Positions 44,271 through 53,597 of a stretch of 64,000 bases of DNA are shown here, one piece after another (the first letter of the stretch is position 1; each line of letters opens with the position of its first letter). The notes beneath the pieces were generated by a model, which ran no database searches, was not told where the DNA came from, and saw nothing but the letters and a program-made list of their open reading frames with translations. Location of the stretch: positions 124,001 through 188,000 of the forward strand of contig NZ_JALKCU010000001.1 of assembly GCF_023540835.1 (NCBI RefSeq), read 5' to 3'. Source of the stretch: Marivivens geojensis. Lineage in GTDB: Bacteria > Pseudomonadota > Alphaproteobacteria > Rhodobacterales > Rhodobacteraceae. The translations under genes and the position numbers were made by a program.

Positions 44271-46135
44271 GCCGACTTCGCCTTTTCATGTTTCCTGATC
44301 CGCGCGAGCAACAAAACGAGAGCCGCTGGAGTCATACCCTCTATTCGCGAGGCTTGCCCAATCGTCGTTGGTCTAACGCGGTTTAACTTCAACGCCAGTT
44401 CATTCGAAAGACCAGACACGCCTGTGTATTCGAACCCTTCGGGAATTTGCACCTCTTCGTCTCTGCGCAGGCTTTCTATATCCTTTGCTTGTCGAGAAAT
44501 GTAATGAGCATAAAGGGCGTCGCGTTTGATCTGCTGGCGAACCTCGCTCGTGATCTTAGACGCTTCAGGAACAAGGGCCAACAGCTCGGCATCTTCAAAC
44601 TCGGCAAGCGACAAAGCGTCTAGCGCCGTGCGACTGGGACCGTCAGGGTTCAATTTAACTCCCGCATCCGCAATCTGGCGCGCGCTCAAAGCTACCCCAG
44701 ACAAAACATCTCGTGCATTTGTAATCGCGGTCATTTTCTCGCTGAAGGCCACCCAACGGTCATCGCCGACACAGCCTGCATCCCGACCAAATTCGGTCAA
44801 CCGCTGGTCGGCATTGTCAGCGCGAAGAGAAAGGCGGAACTCCGCCCGCGACGTGAACATGCGATAAGGTTCGGACACACCGCGGGTGATCAGATCGTCG
44901 ATCATCACACCAATGTAGCTGCTTGTCCGGCTGAAGATGATTGACTCACCGCTTTGGGCAGTACGCGCAGCGTTGAGACCAGCGACAAGCCCTTGCGCCG
45001 CAGCTTCCTCATATCCAGTTGTGCCGTTGATTTGCCCGGCCAAAAATAGCCCCGCGACATCACGAAGCTCCAACGTCGGTTTCAGCGCACGCGGGTCAAC
45101 ATAGTCATACTCGATCGCGTACCCAGGCTGGAGGATCGTAACATTCTCCAAACCTTTCATCGAACGAACATAGGCTTCCTGCACATCGACAGGAAGCGAA
45201 GTCGAAATACCGTTTGGATAAATCGTCGGATCATCCACGCCTTCAGGCTCAAGGAATACTTGGTGCGACGATTTATCTGCGAAACGCACGACTTTATCTT
45301 CAATTGACGGGCAATACCGAGGGCCGATGCCCTCAATATGCCCACCATACATCGCGGAACGAGACAGGTTGTCACGGATAATGTCGTGAGTTTTCTCGTT
45401 GGTATGCGTGATCCCGCAGGAAATTTGCGGCGCAGTTACGGATTTGGACAAGAACGAAAAGAGTGAGGGTTCATCATCACCTGGCTGGCTTTCGAGGTCA
45501 GTCCAGTCAATCGTCCGACCATCTAGTCGTGGCGGTGTGCCCGTTTTTAACCGACCAAGCGGCAATCCAAATCCATCAAGGCGTTCCGCCAACTTGATCG
45601 AAGGTTTATCTCCCATCCGACCGCCCGACTTTCGAACATCACCAATATGGATAACACCACGAAGGAAGGTCCCAGTCGTTAGAACGACAGCGCAGGCTTT
45701 GATCTCTGACCCATCGTCCAAAATAACACCAGCAACACGGTCACCGTCCATGATTAGATCGATCGCTTCACCCTCGATAACCGTGAGATTTGGCTGGATC
45801 TGAACCAGATGCTGCATAGCGGCCTTATAACGGGCTCTGTCCGCCTGCGCACGTGGTCCTTGAACCGCTGGTCCCTTTTTGCGGTTAAGTAGGCGAAACT
45901 GAATGCCGGCAATGTCCGCCGCGATACCCATGACGCCATCGAGCGCGTCAACTTCACGGACGAGGTGCCCTTTACCAAGGCCACCAATCGCGGGGTTACA
46001 TGACATAACACCAATAGAATCAAAGCTAAGAGTGACCAGCGCTGTTTTCGCACCCATTCGGGCCGACGCATGTGCTGCATCGGTTCCAGCATGACCACCA
46101 CCGATCACAACAACATCAAAGTCCAAATGTTTCAC
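44267..46135 (-). CDS. mnmG: tRNA uridine-5-carboxymethylaminomethyl modification enzyme MnmG
   Basis: MnmG, with MnmE, makes the cmnm5 group at U34 of several tRNAs, using FAD, folate and glycine. The 622-residue protein begins with the FAD-binding [19 protein letters not shown] and has [20 protein letters not shown] and the insert [15 protein letters not shown] choose the GTG at 46135: the only Shine-Dalgarno sequence, GGAG (46144-46147 area), is eight bases upstream and the family N-terminus fits. A GTG at 46144 would add three residues. The start codon lies inside a parS palindrome. It follows mnmE directly and is coupled by ATGA to rsmG. Confidence 0.94.
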   Translation of the reverse strand: MKHLDFDVVVIGGGHAGTDAAHASARMGAKTALVTLSFDSIGVMSCNPAIGGLGKGHLVREVDALDGVMGIAADIAGIQFRLLNRKKGPAVQGPRAQADRARYKAAMQHLVQIQPNLTVIEGEAIDLIMDGDRVAGVILDDGSEIKACAVVLTTGTFLRGVIHIGDVRKSGGRMGDKPSIKLAERLDGFGLPLGRLKTGTPPRLDGRTIDWTDLESQPGDDEPSLFSFLSKSVTAPQISCGITHTNEKTHDIIRDNLSRSAMYGGHIEGIGPRYCPSIEDKVVRFADKSSHQVFLEPEGVDDPTIYPNGISTSLPVDVQEAYVRSMKGLENVTILQPGYAIEYDYVDPRALKPTLELRDVAGLFLAGQINGTTGYEEAAAQGLVAGLNAARTAQSGESIIFSRTSSYIGVMIDDLITRGVSEPYRMFTSRAEFRLSLRADNADQRLTEFGRDAGCVGDDRWVAFSEKMTAITNARDVLSGVALSARQIADAGVKLNPDGPSRTALDALSLAEFEDAELLALVPEASKITSEVRQQIKRDALYAHYISRQAKDIESLRRDEEVQIPEGFEYTGVSGLSNELALKLNRVRPTTIGQASRIEGMTPAALVLLLARIRKHEKAKSA

Positions 46136-46143
46136 GTGAAACA
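46128..46143. promoter_or_regulatory. parS site 2, covering the mnmG start codon
   Basis: A second perfect TGTTTCACGTGAAACA. Its central CACGTG holds the GTG start codon of mnmG (46133-46135), and the rest forms the spacer between the Shine-Dalgarno sequence and the start. It lies 3.4 kb from oriC. Confidence 0.93.
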
Positions 46144-46146
46144 CTC

Positions 46147-47427
46147 CTATTTTCCGATGCAAAAGCTGGAAAAGATAACGTCCAGCAAATCTTCTACATC
46201 CACACGGCCCGTGAGCGATTCTGTCGCCCGTGCCGCTGTTCGAATCTCTTCCGCGATAAGATCGGTCATTCCCGTTTCGCTGTCCACGAGCGCAATCGCG
46301 GTATCCAACGCCTCGCACCCACGAAGGAGTGCTATTCGGTGCCGTTCTCGCATGGCGACGCCAACACGTGCGGTCTTGGCGATTAGTCGCTCTTCTATCA
46401 GAGCCACAAGACGATCAATACCAGCGCCCGTCTTGCCCGACACACCGATCTCAGCGCCATCAAATTGATCCTGCTTAGCTCGGACAATCAGCGTATCATT
46501 GTCAAAATGCTGTGTGATACCTTCACTGATATCCAACATGTAGATAATAAGATCTGCCGCCTCTGCTCGTTTCCGTGCCAATTCGATCCCCAGACCTTCG
46601 ACGATATCATCCGTCTCACGAAGGCCGGCCGTATCCAGAACCGTGACTGGCAGGCCACCCAAATCCATACGGACTTCGATCACATCACGCGTGGTTCCCG
46701 CAATCTCCGAGGTAATCGCCGCTTCCCGCCCTGCTAACCGGTTTAGGAGCGTCGACTTGCCAACGTTCGGTGACCCAACGATTGCTACCTCAAAGCCATC
46801 ACGAATACGTTCGGCGATCCGCACACCTTCGGCTTCGGACTGCATTTCGGTCTGAACACCGCGCAACAGTTCGGTCACTTCGGGCATCACATCGACGGGC
46901 ACGTCTTCGTCAACGAAATCGATCGTTGCCTCGACCAACGCCGCCGCGCGAACCAATTGTTCCCGCCACACAATGACCTTATCGCCCAAGGCACCCTGAA
47001 ACACACGAAGTGCTTGTTTTCGCTGCGCTTCTGTCTCTGCATCGATCAGGTCGGCCAGACCTTCAACCTGCGCTAGGTCGAGACGCCCGTTTTCAAGCGC
47101 GCGCCGTGTAAATTCACCTGCCTCAGCAAGCCGAAATCCGTCATAACCAGACAACTCAGACAAAACAGCTGCAATAATTGCAGGCGAACCATGCAATTGA
47201 AGCTCAACAACCTCCTCGCCCGTGAAGCTCCGCCCCTTATCGAAGGTCAGAACCAAAGCTTCGTCGATCAGATCGCCCTGCCCGTCCACGATCCGACGCA
47301 ATCCGCGGCCCTGAGGCAAATCACAACACAGCCGACGTCCAGCTTCGAACGCCAGAACGCCCGAAATGCGAATGACAGCAACGCCTGCTTTGCCCGACGC
47401 CGTGGCCAGGGCATAGATCGTGTCCAT
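46147..47427 (-). CDS. mnmE: tRNA modification GTPase MnmE
   Basis: MnmE is the GTPase partner of MnmG in U34 modification. The 426-residue protein starts [20 protein letters not shown], the normal N-terminus, and has the G domain with [30 protein letters not shown] and [14 protein letters not shown]. It ends FCIGK, the invariant C-terminal motif with the catalytic Cys. I start at ATG 47427 with GGAGG upstream; an in-frame TTG is two codons before. It lies 22 bases after rho and its stop is part of the mnmG ribosome site. Confidence 0.96.
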   Translation of the reverse strand: MDTIYALATASGKAGVAVIRISGVLAFEAGRRLCCDLPQGRGLRRIVDGQGDLIDEALVLTFDKGRSFTGEEVVELQLHGSPAIIAAVLSELSGYDGFRLAEAGEFTRRALENGRLDLAQVEGLADLIDAETEAQRKQALRVFQGALGDKVIVWREQLVRAAALVEATIDFVDEDVPVDVMPEVTELLRGVQTEMQSEAEGVRIAERIRDGFEVAIVGSPNVGKSTLLNRLAGREAAITSEIAGTTRDVIEVRMDLGGLPVTVLDTAGLRETDDIVEGLGIELARKRAEAADLIIYMLDISEGITQHFDNDTLIVRAKQDQFDGAEIGVSGKTGAGIDRLVALIEERLIAKTARVGVAMRERHRIALLRGCEALDTAIALVDSETGMTDLIAEEIRTAARATESLTGRVDVEDLLDVIFSSFCIGK

Positions 47428-47449
47428 AACCAAATCCTCCTTGTGGGGA

Positions 47450-48721
47450 TTAGCTATTCATTGAATCGAAGAAGTCAGCGTTCGATTTAGTTTGTTTCAA
47501 CTTACCGATCAGGAATTCAATTGCATCGGTCGTGCCCATTGGGTTGAGGATACGACGTAGAACATAGGTTTTCTGCAGATCGACCTTATCCACGAGAAGG
47601 TCTTCCTTGCGGGTACCAGACTTGAGGATATCCATCGCTGGGAAGACACGCTTATCAGCAACCTTGCGGTCCAGAACGATCTCAGAGTTACCCGTACCTT
47701 TGAATTCTTCAAAGATAACCTCATCCATACGCGATCCTGTGTCGATCAGCGCGGTCGCGATGATAGTCAACGAACCACCTTCTTCGATGTTACGAGCCGC
47801 ACCGAAGAAACGTTTTGGACGTTGCAGCGCATTTGCATCAACACCGCCAGTCAGAACTTTACCGGACGAGGGAACAGTCGTGTTGAACGCGCGACCCAGA
47901 CGCGTGATAGAGTCGAGCAAGATCACAACGTCGCGTTTGTGTTCCACAAGGCGTTTAGCCTTCTCAATGACCATCTCGGACACGGCAACGTGACGCGATG
48001 CGGGTTCGTCGAAGGTAGACGACACCACCTCGCCTCGCACAGAGCGCTGCATGTCCGTAACTTCTTCTGGGCGTTCATCGATCAGAAGAACGATGAGATA
48101 GCACTCTGGGTGGTTCTTTTCGATGCTGTGCGCGATATTTTGCAGCAATACCGTCTTACCGGTGCGCGGCGGAGCTACGATCAGCGAACGTTGACCTTTA
48201 CCAATCGGCGCAACGAGATCGATAATTCGAGCCGAACGATCCTTAACGGTTGGATCTTCGATCTCCATTTTCAGGCGTTCATCGGGGTAAAGAGGGGTGA
48301 GGTTGTCGAATGCAACCTTGTGACGCGCCTTTTCGGGGTCTTCAAAGTTGATCTTCTCAACGCTGGTGAGCGCAAAATAACGCTCGTTGTCATTTGGCTC
48401 CTTGATCACACCTTCAACGGTGTCGCCCGTACGAAGCGAAAACTGACGGATCATGTCAGGGGACACGTAAATATCGTCCGGACCCGGTAGGTAGTTTGCC
48501 TCTGGCGAACGCAAGAACCCGAAACCGTCTTGCAAAACTTCCAACACGCCATCACCACCGATGATCCAGCCCTCATCTGCGCGTTCACGCAGGATCGAGA
48601 ACATCATATCGCCCTTACGCATGGTCGATGCGTTTTCGATTTCAAGCTCTTCAGCTACAGAAAGCAGGTCTTTGGGGCTTTTCGCCTTGAGATCGGCAAG
48701 GTTCAGGCGGTCTTGCGACAT
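47450..48721 (-). CDS. rho: Transcription termination factor Rho
   Basis: Rho is the hexameric RNA helicase that ends transcription at untranslated RNA. The 423-residue protein starts [20 protein letters not shown], then the RNA-binding cold-shock fold (about 50-120), [20 protein letters not shown] (Walker A) and [31 protein letters not shown] and [18 protein letters not shown] take ATG 48721, where the family starts; an in-frame start at 48742 has no special support. Rho may matter in this window because several convergent gene pairs share stop codons and have no intrinsic terminator. Confidence 0.97.
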   Translation of the reverse strand: MSQDRLNLADLKAKSPKDLLSVAEELEIENASTMRKGDMMFSILRERADEGWIIGGDGVLEVLQDGFGFLRSPEANYLPGPDDIYVSPDMIRQFSLRTGDTVEGVIKEPNDNERYFALTSVEKINFEDPEKARHKVAFDNLTPLYPDERLKMEIEDPTVKDRSARIIDLVAPIGKGQRSLIVAPPRTGKTVLLQNIAHSIEKNHPECYLIVLLIDERPEEVTDMQRSVRGEVVSSTFDEPASRHVAVSEMVIEKAKRLVEHKRDVVILLDSITRLGRAFNTTVPSSGKVLTGGVDANALQRPKRFFGAARNIEEGGSLTIIATALIDTGSRMDEVIFEEFKGTGNSEIVLDRKVADKRVFPAMDILKSGTRKEDLLVDKVDLQKTYVLRRILNPMGTTDAIEFLIGKLKQTKSNADFFDSMNS

Positions 48722-48800
48722 GACAAACCCTTTCGCGGCCATCCGGCCGGCATAGTGGTAAATTTTACAGACAGAGTCCCCTTCGGACGAAAGGGCACTT

Positions 48801-48830
48801 CTATTACGCGCAGGACCGCGCCGGAGTCAA
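48801..48830 (-). promoter_or_regulatory. Possible promoter of rho
   Basis: On the minus strand TTGACT (48825-48830), an 18-base spacer and TAATAG (48801-48806) lie right after the hemJ stop and 80 bases before rho. A match of medium quality. Confidence 0.35.
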
Positions 48831-48832
48831 AT

Positions 48833-49309
48833 TTAGAATTTAAAGATGACGGAGAAGACAATGATCAACATCAGAACGGTCGGAACCTCATTCATCAAAC
48901 GATACTGACGCCCTGTCAGCGTGTTTTTCCCGTTCATGAAATCCTTGCGACGATACCCAAGCCAGTGATGGAACCATGTCATTGCAATTACGGACGCGCC
49001 TTTGGTGTAGGGCCAAACCATGTTCCACCCCACAACTCCGGGTGTGAAAACCAACATTAGACCGAAAATCCATGTGGCGATCATTGCGGGGTTCATGATT
49101 GCTCTTAGCAAAAGCCGTTCTTGGTGCTGGAACAGCTTGTCCATATCACTGTCTGCTTCGACGCCCTGCTTTTTCAGTCCTTCGACGTGATAGACGTACA
49201 AACGTGGGAGGTAGAACAGTCCGGCCATCCAAGACATGACCGAAACGATATGAAGGCTCTTTGTCCAAAAATAGGATGCGCTTAGAGCATTTAGAATCCA
49301 GTCGATCAT
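48833..49309 (-). CDS. hemJ: Protoporphyrinogen oxidase HemJ
   Basis: HemJ is a membrane-bound enzyme that oxidises protoporphyrinogen IX in most alphaproteobacteria, which lack HemG or HemY. The 158-residue protein has four hydrophobic segments. The first includes SLHIVSVMSWMAGLFYLPRL with its key His, and FHHWLGYRRKDFMNGKN carries the second conserved part. It is next to oriC on the left side, as hemE or hemJ is in related genomes. A gene for HemH is at 19.8 kb, so two late steps of heme synthesis are coded in the window. Confidence 0.93.
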   Translation of the reverse strand: MIDWILNALSASYFWTKSLHIVSVMSWMAGLFYLPRLYVYHVEGLKKQGVEADSDMDKLFQHQERLLLRAIMNPAMIATWIFGLMLVFTPGVVGWNMVWPYTKGASVIAMTWFHHWLGYRRKDFMNGKNTLTGRQYRLMNEVPTVLMLIIVFSVIFKF

Positions 49310-49377
49310 TCTTTGTCTCTCTCAGTACTTCTTACTTATATAAATAAAGAAAGAAGAAAGGATTTTGATTGTTGTAC

Positions 49378-49386
49378 TGTGGATAA
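49378..49386 (-). promoter_or_regulatory. DnaA box, perfect, left side of oriC
   Basis: TGTGGATAA, the complement of TTATCCACA, lies in the AT-rich left part of oriC. Confidence 0.85.
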
Positions 49387-49470
49387 CACAGCTATTCGCA
49401 ATTTTCCCCAAGTTTATCCAGATACTCACAGGCATCCACAAGGGTGAAATCATCTGTGGATATAAAAATT

Positions 49471-49490
49471 AACCATTATTAATAATGGTT
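49471..49490. repeat. 20-bp perfect palindrome in the oriC unwinding region
   Basis: AACCATTATT and AATAATGGTT are perfect complements. The palindrome is AT-rich. TTAA at 49479-49482, seven bases, and TTAA at 49490-49493 make a CtrA-type TTAA-N7-TTAA motif running out of it. Confidence 0.8.
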
Positions 49491-49699
49491 TAACGCAACA
49501 TGCGCTAAATTGACTCTTAGAACGGTCGGAGTCCTTTGTCGATTCTTGGTCTGCGCGTCACATGGCAAAGTTATCCTATCCCCATCTTGGTGAACTGTGC
49601 TGGAATTGGGAATGAATGACGGGCTATTTGCCCCAAGCGCCGTCAAGCCCTAAGAACTCCCCAAAGTACACCCAAACTCTTATCGGTTTATCCGAGGAT

Positions 49700-49708
49700 T
49701 TATCCACA
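49700..49708 (+). promoter_or_regulatory. DnaA box, perfect, overlapping the maf start codon
   Basis: TTATCCACA ends with the A of the maf ATG (49708-49710). A DnaA molecule here would compete with ribosome or polymerase access to maf. Confidence 0.85.
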
Positions 49709-50307
49709 TGGCTGACCCTATCATCCTCGCATCCAGCTCTGAAATCCGGGCAACTCTGCTCCGTAATGCAGGGGTTCCGTTCACAACCGAAAAGCCCCGT
49801 GTCGACGAGGAGATGATCCGCGCGTCGCTTGAAGCAGAAGAAGCATCGCCTCGTGATATTGCAGATTTCCTTGCTGAAGCCAAAGCCCGAAAAGTGAGCC
49901 TGAAGGCCAACGGAGCGTTGGTAATCGGCTGTGATCAGGTCTTGGATTTCGATGGCACAGTTATGTCAAAACCCGCAGACCCGTCCGAGTGTCTCGCGCA
50001 ACTAACCGCCCTGCGCGGCAAAACGCACCGTCTGCTTTCTGCTGCGGTCATCTATAAAGATGGTGAACCACTTTGGCGTCACGTTGGTGTAGTGCGTTTA
50101 ACGATGCGTGAGTTTTCTGACGACTATCTGAGCGACTACGTTGTCCGCAATTGGGAATCCGTCCGCTGGTCAGTGGGTGGATATAAGTTAGAAGAAGAAG
50201 GCGTGCGATTGATGTCGCGCATTGAAGGTGATTATTTCAACGTGCTTGGTCTTCCGATGATCGAGCTCCTAAACTATTTGACTGTCCGAGGAGCCCTACC
50301 CGCATGA
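49708..50307 (+). CDS. maf: Maf family nucleoside triphosphate pyrophosphatase
   Basis: Maf proteins hydrolyse modified or pyrimidine nucleoside triphosphates and influence septum formation when in excess. The 199-residue protein begins PIILASSSEIRATLLRNAGV, then DEEMIRASLEAEEASPRDIA, ALVIGCDQVLDFDGTVMSKP and LRGKTHRLLSAAVIYKDG, all typical. The end WSVGGYKLEEEGVRLMSRIEG also fits. It is the first gene right of oriC; GAGGA is nine bases before its ATG, which is part of a DnaA box. It is coupled by ATGA to aroE. The substrate subclass is not certain. Confidence 0.93.
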   Translation: MADPIILASSSEIRATLLRNAGVPFTTEKPRVDEEMIRASLEAEEASPRDIADFLAEAKARKVSLKANGALVIGCDQVLDFDGTVMSKPADPSECLAQLTALRGKTHRLLSAAVIYKDGEPLWRHVGVVRLTMREFSDDYLSDYVVRNWESVRWSVGGYKLEEEGVRLMSRIEGDYFNVLGLPMIELLNYLTVRGALPA

Positions 50308-51134
50308 GCGACGTTAAGATCCCACTAGCTGGTGTTATCGGCTGCCCTATTTCGCACTCGCGGTCCCCAATCTTGCATGGGTATTGGCTTAAGAAATATG
50401 GCATCGCAGGCCACTATGTTCCGATGCACGTCGAAGCCGTCGATTTCGAAGTTGCTGTTCGTAATATGCACAAACTCGGATTTGTCGGCTGCAATGTAAC
50501 GATCCCACATAAAATCCGCGCGATCGAGATTGCTGATGTTGTGACAGATCGTGCGTCAATGATTGGTGCTGCAAACACGCTGACCTTCCGCGATGGAAAA
50601 ATCTACGCAGACAATACAGATGGATACGGTTTCACGGCCTCCATTTGGCAAGGTGCGCCAGACTGGCAACCTGATGCTGGACCTGCGCTTGTCTTAGGTG
50701 CTGGTGGCGCAGCGAGGGCAGTGATCACTGCGCTTTTGGACAGTGGTGTTCCCGAAATCCTGCTCGCGAACCGCACGCGGACGAATGCTGAAGCGCTCAA
50801 AAACGATTTCGGAGCAAAGATTAAAGTTATCGAATGGGTGCAGGTTGCTGCGAATCTTGGCTCAGCCTCTACGGTTGTGAATACGACTTCGCTGGGTATG
50901 ACCGGCGGACCAGAGTTCAAGGTGAATCTTGATGGCCTGAAGCCGAAAACAGTGGTCGCTGACATTGTTTACACCCCTCTGCGGACAACACTCCTCGACG
51001 AGGCCGAAAAGGCTGGCTGTCATACCGTTGATGGCCTTGGAATGTTGCTTCATCAGGCGGTTCCAGGATTTGAACGCTGGTTCGGCCATCGTCCTGACGT
51101 GGACGACGAAACGCGGCGTGTGATTTTAGCATGA
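50304..51134 (+). CDS. aroE: Shikimate dehydrogenase (NADP)
   Basis: AroE reduces 3-dehydroshikimate to shikimate in aromatic amino acid synthesis. The 276-residue protein has GCPISHSRSPILHGYWLKKY (substrate side), NVTIPHKIRAIEIAD with the catalytic Lys, NTDGYGF and the NADP loop VLGAGGAARAVITALL followed by LANRTRTNAEAL. The end VDGLGMLLHQAVPGFERWFG is conserved. Overlaps on both sides (ATGA with maf and with coaE) indicate one operon maf-aroE-coaE-dnaQ, as usual at these origins. Confidence 0.97.
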   Translation: MSDVKIPLAGVIGCPISHSRSPILHGYWLKKYGIAGHYVPMHVEAVDFEVAVRNMHKLGFVGCNVTIPHKIRAIEIADVVTDRASMIGAANTLTFRDGKIYADNTDGYGFTASIWQGAPDWQPDAGPALVLGAGGAARAVITALLDSGVPEILLANRTRTNAEALKNDFGAKIKVIEWVQVAANLGSASTVVNTTSLGMTGGPEFKVNLDGLKPKTVVADIVYTPLRTTLLDEAEKAGCHTVDGLGMLLHQAVPGFERWFGHRPDVDDETRRVILA

Positions 51135-51724
51135 CGTGGAAACTTGGCCTGACCGGATCAATCGGGATGGGCAAATCCACGACCGCTGCCATGTTCCGCG
51201 ATGAAGGCGTGCCCGTTTGGGACGCAGACGCTACAGTTCATAAGCTCTACGTAAATGGCGGTGCGGCCGTAGCGCAGATTGAGCAAGAGTTCCCAGATGC
51301 CATTGTGGATGGGGCTGTTGATCGCGATCACCTCAAGCAAATCATCGCCAAAGATATGACTGTATTGCCAAAACTTGAAGCGATTGTTCATCCGCTTGTT
51401 GCAGCCGACAGGGCAGAGTTTTTAGACACGAATAAAGCTGAAATCGCCGTTTTCGACATTCCGCTTTTGTTTGAAACGGGTGCTGATGAGTGGCTTGACT
51501 CCGTTTTGGTCGTGACCTGCCCACCAGATGTTCAGGCCAAACGTGTTTTGGATCGTGGAACAATGTCGCCTGAACAGTTCCAAATGATCCTCTCGCGGCA
51601 AATGGCAGACGCCGAAAAACGCGCGCGCGCAGATCACGTTATAGAGACGCTGACGCTAGACGCGACCCGTGCTGCTGTGCGAAACCTGATTGCAGAGTTG
51701 AAAACAAGGCAGTCCCATGCGTGA
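51131..51724 (+). CDS. coaE: Dephospho-CoA kinase
   Basis: CoaE phosphorylates dephospho-CoA, the last step of coenzyme A synthesis. The 197-residue protein has the P-loop GLTGSIGMGKSTTAAMFRDE at the start, DADATVHKLY, HPLVAADRAEFL and VFDIPLLFETGADEWLDSVL (acceptor side). The later RMSPEQF-like part reads GTMSPEQFQMILSRQM. It is overlapped by aroE and dnaQ, by 4 and 8 bases. Confidence 0.97.
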   Translation: MTWKLGLTGSIGMGKSTTAAMFRDEGVPVWDADATVHKLYVNGGAAVAQIEQEFPDAIVDGAVDRDHLKQIIAKDMTVLPKLEAIVHPLVAADRAEFLDTNKAEIAVFDIPLLFETGADEWLDSVLVVTCPPDVQAKRVLDRGTMSPEQFQMILSRQMADAEKRARADHVIETLTLDATRAAVRNLIAELKTRQSHA

Positions 51725-52454
51725 GATCGTTCTCGATACTGAGACCACAGGATTTGAACCCCACAGTGGGGATCGCATCGTTGAAATCGGGTGTCTGGAA
51801 CTTCTGAACCACATGCCGACTGGCAAAACGTTTCACGTTTATATCAACCCCGAACGATCCATGCCGATGGATGCGTTCAAGATCCACGGGATTGGTCCTG
51901 ATCTTCTCGAACCTCCGCAAGAGGCACAGCCGGGGCAGGTAAAACTGCGTGACAAACCCTTGTTCGCCGAGATTGGCCAGAAGTTCCTCGATTTCATACA
52001 GGATTCAAAACTGGTGATTCACAACGCCAGCTTTGACATGAAATTCTTGAATGCAGAGCTGGGTTGGATGGGGTTGCCGTTGATCCCGAACGATCAGGCT
52101 TTGGATACGCTGGCGATTGCCCGCAAGAAGTTCCCCGGTTCACCAGCTTCGCTCGACGCATTGTGCCGTCGATTTGGAATCGACAACTCGAACCGCACGC
52201 TCCACGGAGCGTTGCTCGACTCTGAAATTTTGGCGGATGTGTATCTCGAACTGATCGGGGGTCGTCAGCCTGACTTTGCTTTGGCAACGTCGTCGCAATC
52301 ATCGAGCAGAACGAATGTCGCTGAAGTGGATGACTGGCGGCCAAAACCGCGGTCGACGCCCCTGCCCTCGCGGATCACCGAAGAGGAAGCCGCCGCCCAT
52401 GCCGAATTTATCGGTAAGATGGGCGACAGCGCGCTTTGGAAAAAGCTTAGTTAG
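51717..52454 (+). CDS. dnaQ: DNA polymerase III epsilon subunit
   Basis: DnaQ is the 3'-5' proofreading exonuclease of the replicase. The 245-residue protein shows Exo I VLDTETTGFEPHSGDRIVEI, Exo II LVIHNASFDMKFLNAEL and Exo III GALLDSEILADVYLEL with the conserved HGA part. A linker and short C-terminal segment (SRITEEEAAAHAEFI) bind the polymerase. It is the last gene of maf-aroE-coaE-dnaQ. Its stop lies within the end of secB, with an 8-base overlap on opposite strands. Confidence 0.96.
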   Translation: MREIVLDTETTGFEPHSGDRIVEIGCLELLNHMPTGKTFHVYINPERSMPMDAFKIHGIGPDLLEPPQEAQPGQVKLRDKPLFAEIGQKFLDFIQDSKLVIHNASFDMKFLNAELGWMGLPLIPNDQALDTLAIARKKFPGSPASLDALCRRFGIDNSNRTLHGALLDSEILADVYLELIGGRQPDFALATSSQSSSRTNVAEVDDWRPKPRSTPLPSRITEEEAAAHAEFIGKMGDSALWKKLS

Positions 52455-52944
52455 GCTGTGCGGGCGCTTCGGCCTGCTGAGCCTGAACGCGGCGAGCAAT
52501 TTCACCACGGTAGATCGCAACAAAGTCGATTGTGTCGAGGTTCACAGGCGGGAAACCACCGTCACGGGTGACGTCTGATACGATGCGGCGAATGAACGGG
52601 AAGGTCAGGCGCGGGCATTCGATCATCAGGTAGGGATGCATCTGGTCTTCCGGCACGCCTTCGATGTGGAACACGCCAGAATACTCGAGCTCGAGCAGGA
52701 ACAGCGGTTCTTTGTCAGCCTTGGTGTTCGACGAAACAGTAAGTTTCGTGATGACTTCGTACTGGTTGTCCGCACGTTTACGCGCATCAAGGCTAACCTT
52801 CACGCCCATTTCTGGCTGCGGATCACCCTTTACGCCCTTCTGAGCGAGGATGTTCTCGAACGACATGTCACGCACGAATTGCGCGATGATGCGGTTCTTG
52901 ATCTGCGGCTGCTGCGCCGCTTCGGGGGTCTGGGTCTCGGCCAT
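52447..52944 (-). CDS. secB: Protein-export chaperone SecB
   Basis: SecB keeps preproteins unfolded and hands them to SecA. The 165-residue protein shows IIAQFVRDMSFENILAQKGV, ELEYSGVFHIEGVPEDQMHP and LMIECPRLTFPFIRRIVSDV, the main family segments, and a tail rich in Gln and Ala. I start at ATG 52944, the family start; a frame five codons longer has no site. Its partner SecA at 2.1-4.8 kb has the zinc tail to which SecB binds. It converges with dnaQ and overlaps it by 8 bases. Confidence 0.97.
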   Translation of the reverse strand: MAETQTPEAAQQPQIKNRIIAQFVRDMSFENILAQKGVKGDPQPEMGVKVSLDARKRADNQYEVITKLTVSSNTKADKEPLFLLELEYSGVFHIEGVPEDQMHPYLMIECPRLTFPFIRRIVSDVTRDGGFPPVNLDTIDFVAIYRGEIARRVQAQQAEAPAQPN

Positions 52945-53018
52945 CGGGCAACTCCACATTTAAAAGGTCGGGGATTGTCTATCAGGCCTTTACCAGACCC
53001 TCAATGCTCATGGACTGT

Positions 53019-53495
53019 TTAATGACGGGTCCATCCCGATGGATGGGTCGGATGTTTGTCTGGATCAACAGGTTCGAAGTCGCCATCGATCACATCGTCA
53101 TACCGTTGCTGTTGGCGCGGCGGCTCGCCGAATTGGAACTTCTGCACGTTTACCTTGGTGCGCAGATACTGGAAAACGCGGCTCCTCACCTGCGGAATAA
53201 GCAGCAAGAACCCAACGGTGTCCGTGAAAAACCCGGGGGTGAGCAGGAGTGCACCCGCAAACAGGATCATTGCACCGCTTGCCAAGGATTCTGATGGGTC
53301 ACTGAGGCTGCTAAAGCTCTGTCGCAATTTACCTAGCTCCTTTGCGCCCTCGCTCCGCACCAAATTCGCGCCGATGACGGCTGTCGTCAGCACGATCAGA
53401 AGTGTCCAAGCAAGCCCGATTGCCCCACCAACAGAGATGAAAAGCGCGATCTCGATCATCGGAACGGCAACAAAAGGTATCAAAAGCCACATCAT
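53019..53495 (-). CDS. fxsA: FxsA family membrane protein
   Basis: This 158-residue FxsA family protein has four hydrophobic segments: PFVAVPMIEIALFISVGGAI, TLLIVLTTAVIGANLV, then ASGAMILFAGALLLTPGFFT and DTVGFLLLIPQVR. FxsA relieves exclusion of phage T7 in E. coli cells with the F plasmid when overexpressed; the normal role is unknown. The C-terminal tail (EPPRQQQRYDDVIDGDFEPV) is soluble. I take ATG 53495 after GGAC. It is divergent from the Tim44-like gene with 102 bases in between. Confidence 0.92.
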   Translation of the reverse strand: MMWLLIPFVAVPMIEIALFISVGGAIGLAWTLLIVLTTAVIGANLVRSEGAKELGKLRQSFSSLSDPSESLASGAMILFAGALLLTPGFFTDTVGFLLLIPQVRSRVFQYLRTKVNVQKFQFGEPPRQQQRYDDVIDGDFEPVDPDKHPTHPSGWTRH

Positions 53496-53597
53496 AAGTC
53501 CTTTCTGACCCGTGGTGGACTTGACCGGGCCTCTGCCATACATAAGTCGGGTGGGTAGAGTTTTGAATGCCCACCCAATGAACAAGAGGTTTTTCTT

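Larger units (their letters stand above)
49316..49708. other. Chromosomal replication origin (oriC)
   Basis: This 398-base gap between hemJ and maf holds the only DnaA-box cluster in the window. Perfect boxes TTATCCACA are at 49378-49386 (minus) and 49700-49708 (plus). One-mismatch boxes are at 49414-49422 and 49455-49463 (minus), and a two-mismatch box is at 49432-49440. A central AT-rich part (49461-49493) contains a 20-bp palindrome and would be the unwinding element. Genes on both sides point away from it. parAB and two parS sites are close by, and the order rho-hemJ / maf is the known origin context of related bacteria. Confidence 0.85.
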
